Source: Allocoprococcus comes (lineage in GTDB: Bacteria; Bacillota; Clostridia; Lachnospirales; Lachnospiraceae). Taken from it: DNA of 64,000 bases. This document shows positions 58,274 to 64,000 of this stretch, piece after piece. The notes under the pieces were generated by a model that saw nothing but the letters and a program-made list of their open reading frames with translations, was not told the DNA's origin and made no database searches. The stretch's first letter is position 1; every line of letters begins with the position of its first letter. The stretch lies in the NCBI RefSeq assembly GCF_013300725.1, contig NZ_JAAIMM010000015.1, forward strand, positions 1 through 64,000, written 5' to 3'. Made by a program: the position numbers and the translations under genes.

Positions 58274-58891
58274 TTATTTGTTTTTCATTCGTTTGATCAC
58301 TTTCAGTCGGGTAAATTCTTCCCGTTCCTTCTCTTCCAGTGCATTTGTAATCGTATATACGAGATTGTCATACATCGGAATTGTAATATTTTTCAGGGCA
58401 TTTGCCCTTTTCTGTGTCTTTTTGATACTTGAAGCCAGTCTGTATGCTGCATTTTCTACCTCAGAAAGCTTGAGTGTCAGCTCCTTTACACGGCAGAATG
58501 CATCACGGGCAATATCGATGGATTCTCTGGAAGTACTGAATGCATAGGTTGGTCTGGTATTTTCTTTTTCGTACTTCACTTTCGGGATTTCTGTTCCCAT
58601 AATGCTTCGCGTCTGGATGCGGATAGAATCCTCGATCGGAACTGTATAGGCAAGTTCTTCTACTGTACTGATCCCGTGCTCGATATTCGCCCTCTGAAGG
58701 CACTGATAGGCATAGGTGAAGGTTTTATCGATTTCTTCCTGAATATCCTTTGCTTCGTCGATTAAGCCCATCAGCTCGCGGATCAGAATGTTCCGCTTCT
58801 TGTCCATCAGCTCATATCCCTGTCTGGCAAGTGTCAGTGAATTTTTCGCAAGTATCAGATTTCCCTTGGTGGGAAATGAACGTGGATCCAT
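58274..58891 (-). CDS. atpD: V/A-type ATPase subunit D
   Basis: This 205-residue central-stalk subunit is almost entirely helical: an N-terminal coil (PTKGNLILAKNSLTLARQGYELMDKKRNIL) and a C-terminal coil (RLASSIKKTQKRANALKNITIP) would form the antiparallel shaft that turns inside the A3B3 ring. Length and ends match the V-type subunit D family. Last gene of the operon; 12 bp after subunit B. SD AGGAGGGG. Confidence 0.93.
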   Translation of the reverse strand: MDPRSFPTKGNLILAKNSLTLARQGYELMDKKRNILIRELMGLIDEAKDIQEEIDKTFTYAYQCLQRANIEHGISTVEELAYTVPIEDSIRIQTRSIMGTEIPKVKYEKENTRPTYAFSTSRESIDIARDAFCRVKELTLKLSEVENAAYRLASSIKKTQKRANALKNITIPMYDNLVYTITNALEEKEREEFTRLKVIKRMKNK

Positions 58892-58903
58892 AGACTCCCC
58901 TCC

Positions 58904-60277
58904 TTAGCCTTTGTAGTATACGTCAAGAATCTTGGTATCGACACGGTCAAGCTCTTCTTTTGGAAGGATTCTAAGCAGTTCCCAGCCAAGATCCAGGGTT
59001 TCTTCGATGGTACGGTTTTCGTTCGGTCCCTGGCCGATATAACGCTCCTCGAATGCCTTTCCGAATTCCAGGTATTTCTTGTCAATTGGAGAAAGTTCGT
59101 CTTCTCCGATAACGGAAGCAAGATTCCGGGCCTCTCCTACTTTAGCATATGCAGAGAAAAGCTGGTTTGCCAAATCCTGGTGGTCTTCCCTGGTATAGCC
59201 TTTTCCGATACCGTCTTTCATCAGACGGGACAGGGACGGAAGAACGCTGATCGGCGGGTAGATCGCCTGTCCGTGAAGATTCCGGTCAAGTACGATCTGT
59301 CCTTCGGTGATATAACCGGTCAGGTCAGGGATCGGATGGGTAATGTCATCATTTGGCATGGTCAGGATCGGGAGCTGTGTGACAGAACCATTTACTCCTT
59401 CTACGATTCCTGCACGCTCATATAAGGTGGCAAGTTCACTGTACAGATATCCCGGATATCCTTTACGGCTTGGGATTTCTCCTTTGGAAGAAGAAACCTC
59501 ACGCATGGCTTCGGCAAAGGAAGTCATATCGGTAAGAATGACCAGAATGTGCATATTTTTCTCAAATGCAAGGTATTCAGCGGCGGTCAGCGCAACCTTC
59601 GGGGTGATCAGACGTTCTACGACCGGATCGTTGGCAAGGTTCAGGAACATTGCCACATGGTTTGCAACACCGCTCTCCTCGAAGGTTCTGCGGAAGAAAT
59701 CAGCTACGTCATGCTTGACACCCATTGCGGCGAATACGATGGCGAAATCTTCATTGGTGCCGCCGCCCAGGGAAGCCTGCTTTACGATCTGTGCGGCAAG
59801 CTGGTCGTGCGGAAGACCGTTGCCGGAAAAGATCGGCAGCTTCTGTCCGCGGATCAGTGTGGTCAGTCCGTCAATCGCAGAAATTCCGGTACGGATATAG
59901 TTACGAGGGTATTCACGTCTGACCGGATTTAACGGAAGTCCGTTGACATCCCGCACCTCTTCAATCGTGATCGGTCCAAGGTCGTCAATCGGTTCTCCGA
60001 TTCCGTTAAAGGTTCTTCCAAGCATTTCTTCGGACAGACCGATCTCCATCGGATGTCCGGTAAGTCTGGTGTGGGTATTGTTAAGGGACATATTTTCTGT
60101 GCCTTCAAATACCTGGATGATTGCTTTGTCTTCGTAGACCTCCACAATACGTCCCATTTTGTGTTCTTTGCCGTTTACGACAAAATCTACGATCTCATCA
60201 TAAAAAGCGTCCTGAACGCCTTCCAGCGCGATCAGAGGGCCGTTAATGCTGCTGAGGCCTAAATATTCAATTGCCAT
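58904..60277 (-). CDS. atpB: V/A-type ATPase subunit B (regulatory)
   Basis: This 457-residue, non-catalytic nucleotide-binding subunit forms the hexamer with subunit A. It lacks a true Walker A ([12 protein letters not shown] near 150 instead), as expected. Other landmarks are [34 protein letters not shown] and [32 protein letters not shown]. It lies 15 bp after subunit A and 12 bp before subunit D. Confidence 0.96.
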   Translation of the reverse strand: MAIEYLGLSSINGPLIALEGVQDAFYDEIVDFVVNGKEHKMGRIVEVYEDKAIIQVFEGTENMSLNNTHTRLTGHPMEIGLSEEMLGRTFNGIGEPIDDLGPITIEEVRDVNGLPLNPVRREYPRNYIRTGISAIDGLTTLIRGQKLPIFSGNGLPHDQLAAQIVKQASLGGGTNEDFAIVFAAMGVKHDVADFFRRTFEESGVANHVAMFLNLANDPVVERLITPKVALTAAEYLAFEKNMHILVILTDMTSFAEAMREVSSSKGEIPSRKGYPGYLYSELATLYERAGIVEGVNGSVTQLPILTMPNDDITHPIPDLTGYITEGQIVLDRNLHGQAIYPPISVLPSLSRLMKDGIGKGYTREDHQDLANQLFSAYAKVGEARNLASVIGEDELSPIDKKYLEFGKAFEERYIGQGPNENRTIEETLDLGWELLRILPKEELDRVDTKILDVYYKG

Positions 60278-60292
60278 TTTTATTTTCCCTCC

Positions 60293-62062
60293 TTACGCGT
60301 TCTTTTCCATGATACGGTCATGGAAAGCATCAATGTCTGCCATGTACTGGTCAAGGAGCTGGAGATTGTCATTCGGGACATCATATTTGATCGAAATGAC
60401 ACGTTCAAAAATATTTTCCTCTTTGAGGACAGACATTGGCATATTCATGGCTACCAGTTCGCGGCAGCGTTTGTATAAATATAAAATGATCTCCATCATT
60501 TTGTACTGCTTCTGCAGAGAGACACAGGTATCATCCTTGTGGAATGCATTCTGCTGTAAAAATCCGAGACGGATGACTCTTGCGATTTCCAGAACCAGCT
60601 TCTGATCGTCCGGAAGTACATCACTTCCGATCAGCTTTACGATTTCCATCAGGCTGCTCTCCTGATTCAGAAGTGCCATGATGCGGTTGCGGTAGTCAAC
60701 GAATTTCGGTGATACATTGTCGTGGTACCAGGCTGCGAGGTCGGTCAGATATTCACTGTAGCTGGTCAGCCAGTGGATCGCCGGGAAATGTCTTGCGTAG
60801 GCAAGGCTCTTATCAAGTCCCCAGAAGCAGCGGACGAAACGTTTGGTGTTCTGTGTGACCGGCTCGGAGAAATCGCCTCCCTGCGGTGATACGGCGCCGA
60901 TAATGGTCACGGATCCGTCACTGCCATTTAAGTTATGCATCATGCCTGCGCGCTCGTAAAAAGCAGACAGACGGCTGGCGAGGTAAGCCGGGAAACCTTC
61001 TTCTGCCGGCATCTCTTCCAGACGGCCGGAAAGCTCACGTAAGGCTTCAGCCCAGCGGGAAGTAGAGTCAGCCATGATCGCTACGTCATAACCCATGTCA
61101 CGGTAATATTCAGCCAGTGTAAGTCCGGTGTAAATACTTGCTTCACGGGCAGCTACAGGCATGTTGGAGGTATTGGCAATCAGAGTGGTTCTGTCCATCA
61201 GAGGATTGCCGCTCTTTGGATCCACAAGCTCTGAAAACTCCTCCAGCACCTGTGTCATTTCATTTCCACGCTCGCCACAGCCGATGTAGATGATGATATC
61301 GGCGTCAGACCATTTGGCGATCTGGTGCTGAGTCATGGTTTTTCCGGTACCGAATCCGCCTGGGATTGCTGCAGTTCCGCCCTTTGCGATCGGGAACATG
61401 GTATCCAGGATACGCTGTCCGGTGATCAGAGGGACACTTGCCGGGAAACGGTAGCTTGTCGGGCGCGCCTTACGGATCGGCCAGTGCTGTATCATGTTGA
61501 GCTGTTTTTCTGTTCCATCGGAAAGCCGCAGAGTGACAAGTGTATCTTCGATCCGGTATTCGCCGTCCGATGCACAGCAGATTACTTCACCTTCCACATC
61601 CGGCGGAACCATGCATTTGTGTACGATCGCACTGGTCTCCGGAACCTCCGCTATAATATCTCCGCCGTGAAGGTAATCTCCTTTGGCCACGGTGATGTGG
61701 GTATTCCATAATTTGTCGCGGTCAAGCGAATCAACGCTGACACCACGGGTGATAAATGCACCGCCGCCCACATTTGCGATCTGCTCAAGCGGGCGTTCGA
61801 TTCCGTCAAAAATATTGTTCAGGATTCCAGGTGCCAGAGTTACAGATACCGGGCTTCCAGAAGCCTCTACGATCTCTCCCGGTTTCAGCCCGGAAGTCTC
61901 TTCATAGACCTGAACAGTCGTGATGTCTTTGTCTAGGGAAATGACTTCGCCAACCAACTTTTCCTTTCCCACATAGACCATTTCCGACATCATGAATCCG
62001 GTGTCACCCTTCAGATAGATGACCGGACCGTTTATTCCATAAATAGTTGCTGTCTTATTCAA
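60293..62062 (-). CDS. atpA: V/A-type ATPase subunit A (catalytic)
   Basis: This 589-residue catalytic subunit has Walker [14 protein letters not shown] near 230 and GERGNEM followed by [19 protein letters not shown] place the start at TTG 62062, giving [19 protein letters not shown], because AGGAGG lies 8 bp upstream and homologues begin this way. The TTG 21 bp further upstream has no SD. The gene overlaps the end of subunit E by 8 bp. It hydrolyses or makes ATP coupled to H+ or Na+ movement through subunits K and I. Confidence 0.95.
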   Translation of the reverse strand: MNKTATIYGINGPVIYLKGDTGFMMSEMVYVGKEKLVGEVISLDKDITTVQVYEETSGLKPGEIVEASGSPVSVTLAPGILNNIFDGIERPLEQIANVGGGAFITRGVSVDSLDRDKLWNTHITVAKGDYLHGGDIIAEVPETSAIVHKCMVPPDVEGEVICCASDGEYRIEDTLVTLRLSDGTEKQLNMIQHWPIRKARPTSYRFPASVPLITGQRILDTMFPIAKGGTAAIPGGFGTGKTMTQHQIAKWSDADIIIYIGCGERGNEMTQVLEEFSELVDPKSGNPLMDRTTLIANTSNMPVAAREASIYTGLTLAEYYRDMGYDVAIMADSTSRWAEALRELSGRLEEMPAEEGFPAYLASRLSAFYERAGMMHNLNGSDGSVTIIGAVSPQGGDFSEPVTQNTKRFVRCFWGLDKSLAYARHFPAIHWLTSYSEYLTDLAAWYHDNVSPKFVDYRNRIMALLNQESSLMEIVKLIGSDVLPDDQKLVLEIARVIRLGFLQQNAFHKDDTCVSLQKQYKMMEIILYLYKRCRELVAMNMPMSVLKEENIFERVISIKYDVPNDNLQLLDQYMADIDAFHDRIMEKNA

Positions 62063-62645
62063 TTCCTGCACCTCCTGCTGCAAAACTGAACTGATGATAT
62101 TCGTGATCGACTGCAGCCTGGAAACTGTGATCGATCAGAATATTACGGCCTCGGATTACAGCGCGCATACCGCCCATGAAATCATATTCACTGATGGTGA
62201 TCGCCATGCCGGTACGTTTTTCCAGTTCTGTCTGTTTCTCCTTATCAGAAGGAGAAATATAAATGGTCATCTCCTCGCCGTCGGCAAAGCGTGCGGCTTC
62301 ACTGATCTTGCTGCAAAGATAATCCATGTATTCATCGGTTTGTGTAAAATCAGTCAGAAGCTCCTTTACTTCATCGAAAAGCCGGACCTTTAATTCATTC
62401 TGTGTTTTGCCAAGCGCTCTTTTCAGCTCCGTTTCAGCTTTGGCAGCGGCCTGATTTACCTGTCTTCTGGCTCTTAAGGTCTCGGATTTGATGCGGACCT
62501 CAGACTGGGCAGTTGCTTCTTTTTTATGTTTTTCAAATAAAGATTCAAGCGCTTTTTTGTGATTGTCAATGATCGCATTTCCTTCAGAACGGGCTTCAGT
62601 CATGACCGTTTCCTGCAAATGCGCTATTTTCTCTTCAAGCGTCAT
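62055..62645 (-). CDS. atpE: V/A-type ATPase subunit E (peripheral stalk)
   Basis: This 196-residue subunit has a long, charged helical N-terminal half (EEKIAHLQETVMTEARSEGNAIIDNHKK, about 1-95) and a globular C-terminal half with a Gly-rich end (GGMRAVIRGRNILIDHSFQ). This is the architecture of the subunit E stator. SD AAGGTGAG. It overlaps subunit A. Confidence 0.9.
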   Translation of the reverse strand: MTLEEKIAHLQETVMTEARSEGNAIIDNHKKALESLFEKHKKEATAQSEVRIKSETLRARRQVNQAAAKAETELKRALGKTQNELKVRLFDEVKELLTDFTQTDEYMDYLCSKISEAARFADGEEMTIYISPSDKEKQTELEKRTGMAITISEYDFMGGMRAVIRGRNILIDHSFQAAVDHEYHQFSFAAGGAGIE

Positions 62646-62670
62646 TGTCTCACCTTCTATGCCTTTCTAG

Positions 62671-62979
62671 TTAAAGTTTCAGTCCAATCGCTTCATTGAC
62701 GTATGAGGTAATGAAATCCTTTTTACGTCCTGTTCCGTGTCTGTCCGGAATTTCGATCAGAAGAGGCATCTTTCTTTTTAACTTGATCTCATCAATGAGA
62801 TCCGGAAATTCTCTTCCAAAGCGTTCCGTCAGAAGAACGATACCGATCGACTTGTCGTTCATGGCAGTTTCCAGCGCATCACGCAGTTCCTGCTTTTCAT
62901 GAACTACGACACCGTCCACGCCGGCAAGCCGCATTCCGGTATAAGTATCCACGTTGTCACTGATCAGATACATCTTCAT
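62671..62979 (-). CDS. atpF: V/A-type ATPase subunit F
   Basis: This 102-residue central-stalk subunit has a Rossmann-like fold (KMYLISDNVDTYTGMRLAG, IGIVLLTERFG, MPLLIEIPDRHG). The start at ATG 62979 lies 2 bp past the subunit K stop and has no clear SD, so translation is probably coupled. A longer in-frame extension to 63030 overlaps subunit K and is rejected. Confidence 0.9.
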   Translation of the reverse strand: MKMYLISDNVDTYTGMRLAGVDGVVVHEKQELRDALETAMNDKSIGIVLLTERFGREFPDLIDEIKLKRKMPLLIEIPDRHGTGRKKDFITSYVNEAIGLKL

Positions 62980-62981
62980 GA

Positions 62982-63416
62982 TTACAGTCTGCTGATGATC
63001 ATGAAGGAGATGATAAGACCGTACAGGCATACACCTTCTGCAAGACCTACGAAGATAAGGGATTTACCAAGGACGCTGGAATCCTCGCTGATAGCTCCAA
63101 GTGCTGCGCTTGCTGCACTTGCTACGGCAATACCACCACCGATGCAGGAAAGACCGGTAACAAGAGCTGCTGCAATGTAACCAAGACCGGTTGAAAGGCC
63201 TGCGCCTGAGGCTGCGGCGTCTGCTGCATGTACCGGTACACTTCCAAAGAGCATGATTCCGGCTACAAGGAAGGTTCCAAAGTAAGAAAGAACATTGAAG
63301 GCAAGAGCGCATTTATAACGTCCTTTATTTTTTTCTCCGAGCAGATAATATCCGAATGGAATGAAAATGCTTAAAACCAGTGCGGCAATGAGAATAAGTT
63401 TAGTTGCTAAAGTCAT
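62982..63416 (-). CDS. atpK: V/A-type ATPase subunit K (proteolipid ring)
   Basis: This 144-residue membrane subunit has an N-terminal helix (about 1-28), a second helix (about 35-58) and the paired c-ring helices (GLGYIAAALVTGLSCIGGG... and LIFVGLAEGVCLYGLIISF). The ion-binding Glu is the one in GLAEGVCLYG near 130. The short variant has one hairpin with the conserved Glu rather than the double-length E. hirae form. I cannot tell from the motif alone whether H+ or Na+ is carried. SD AGGAGG. Confidence 0.92.
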   Translation of the reverse strand: MTLATKLILIAALVLSIFIPFGYYLLGEKNKGRYKCALAFNVLSYFGTFLVAGIMLFGSVPVHAADAAASGAGLSTGLGYIAAALVTGLSCIGGGIAVASAASAALGAISEDSSVLGKSLIFVGLAEGVCLYGLIISFMIISRL

Positions 63417-63441
63417 GATAATTTCCTCCTAAAATGAAAAA

Positions 63442-64000
63442 CTAATTTTTTGCAGTACCTGTATAAGGTTTAAATTCGCGGCCGCTGCCTTTGTAGAAGC
63501 GGCTGAACATTTCGTAATAGACAAGTCTCAGAACCTGGATTCCAACGATCAGTCCTTCGAATCCACATACAAACAGGTTGCCGAGTACGATCACTACCCA
63601 GTTGATATGCCCGCTTTCGGCACCGGCAAGCATCAGTACAACTTCCATGATGGAAGCGTGGCTGACTGCGAATGCACCGATACGGATAAAGGAAAGCGTA
63701 TTTGAAAAATAGCTGAGCAGGGTTTCAAATAATTCAAAGAATGCCTGGGTGACAAACATTGCTTTGCTCTGTTCCATTTTTTCGGTTTTCTTTTTAATCT
63801 TGTTCGTCAGCGGCTCCTTCAGTGCGATCAGAAGAAGCGGAACACCGAACATCACTGCGAGAACGATTCCGCCCGGCAGAGAATGACCTGTCATGAAAAG
63901 AACGATACAGGTAACAGCTGCCCCGTAGAATACCAGTCCTGCCACGCCGTTTGCATCAAACCAGGTCGCTTCCATATCCTTGGCACGGATGCCGTTGATG
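63442..64000 (-). CDS. atpI: V/A-type ATPase subunit I, C-terminal part (runs off the edge)
   Basis: The visible 186 residues are the membrane half of subunit I: several hydrophobic helices (GLVFYGAAVTCIVLFMTGHS; SLPGGIVLAVMFGVPLLLI; FSNTLSFIRIGAFAVSHASI; NWVVIVLGNLFVCGFEGLIVGIQ) followed by LRLVYYEMFSRFY. The essential stator Arg in SFIRIGAFA is present. The frame is open through the right edge with no start codon, so the cytoplasmic half lies beyond the window. Subunit C, usually in this operon, is not seen and may be upstream. Confidence 0.92.
   Translation of the reverse strand, partial: INGIRAKDMEATWFDANGVAGLVFYGAAVTCIVLFMTGHSLPGGIVLAVMFGVPLLLIALKEPLTNKIKKKTEKMEQSKAMFVTQAFFELFETLLSYFSNTLSFIRIGAFAVSHASIMEVVLMLAGAESGHINWVVIVLGNLFVCGFEGLIVGIQVLRLVYYEMFSRFYKGSGREFKPYTGTAKN

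Overview
The window is chromosomal DNA of a low-GC, anaerobic Clostridia bacterium, most likely a Lachnospiraceae gut commensal (Blautia / Mediterraneibacter / Dorea type). This rests on the 16S rRNA start at the left edge, the V/A-type ATPase, a split transketolase, class-3 fructose bisphosphatase, an ECF-type QueT, and the style of the paired YesM/YesN-like regulators. The genus is an inference; no database was searched.

Layout. 1-545: 5' end of a 16S gene (minus) with a leader and two consensus promoters. 546-5509: membrane, LysM and HD-domain proteins. 5681-16441: central carbon metabolism (split transketolase, transaldolase, LacI-type regulator, phosphofructokinase, class-3 FBPase) mixed with DNA maintenance (recR, ybaB, dnaX) and map. 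16466-23610: a large membrane-anchored protein, a methyltransferase and a two-component system. 23834-39777: a galactoside-utilisation region with a giant cell-wall GH2 glycosidase, the mglBAC transporter, an Rpn-type nuclease with a heptad-repeat tail, and a three-gene sensing operon (anchored sugar-binding protein, YesM-like kinase, YesN-like regulator). 39975-41560: queT with a structured leader, a small ribbon-helix-helix-like protein and a mirror-image toxin/antisense-RNA locus. 41577-50989: tRNAs Gly, Leu and Tyr, a prolyl aminopeptidase, xpt, an epimerase, a C39-like peptidase, a decayed VTC/carbohydrate-binding fusion, tcdA, a phosphopantetheinyl transferase and asnB. 50990-51708: tandem repeats and a second toxin/antisense-RNA locus. 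51709-57537: an AEC transporter, tRNA-Pro, an HD hydrolase, a plasmid-type Rep gene with many iterons and DnaA boxes, an Na+-dependent transporter and tRNA-Lys. 57538-64000: mecA and a V/A-type ATPase operon (I-K-F-E-A-B-D) that runs off the right edge.

The most unusual content is in the small accessory stretches. (1) Two unrelated-sequence but architecturally matching type-I-like toxin loci, at 40931-41460 and 51328-51696. Each encodes a peptide of about 30 residues and an oppositely directed RNA with its own consensus promoter. In each, the RNA's intrinsic terminator is the antisense of the toxin's terminal Lys-stop codons, and toxin and antitoxin transcripts share a related 5' segment. The first locus has a second, orphan antitoxin unit facing a toxin remnant, inside 85-bp inverted repeats. 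(2) A Rep_3-like initiator in an otherwise chromosomal context. About 14 GTGTAC-type iterons surround it, reaching as far as 57.5 kb, together with perfect DnaA boxes.

How genes work together. The cell-wall GH2 enzyme may release galactose or galactosides for MglBAC import, with the three-gene sensing operon as probable controller. Pentose-phosphate and glycolytic enzymes sit close by. The V/A-ATPase and the Na+-dependent transporter fit ion-gradient energetics. Coordinates marked approximate, and all functions, are inferred from sequence features read by eye.
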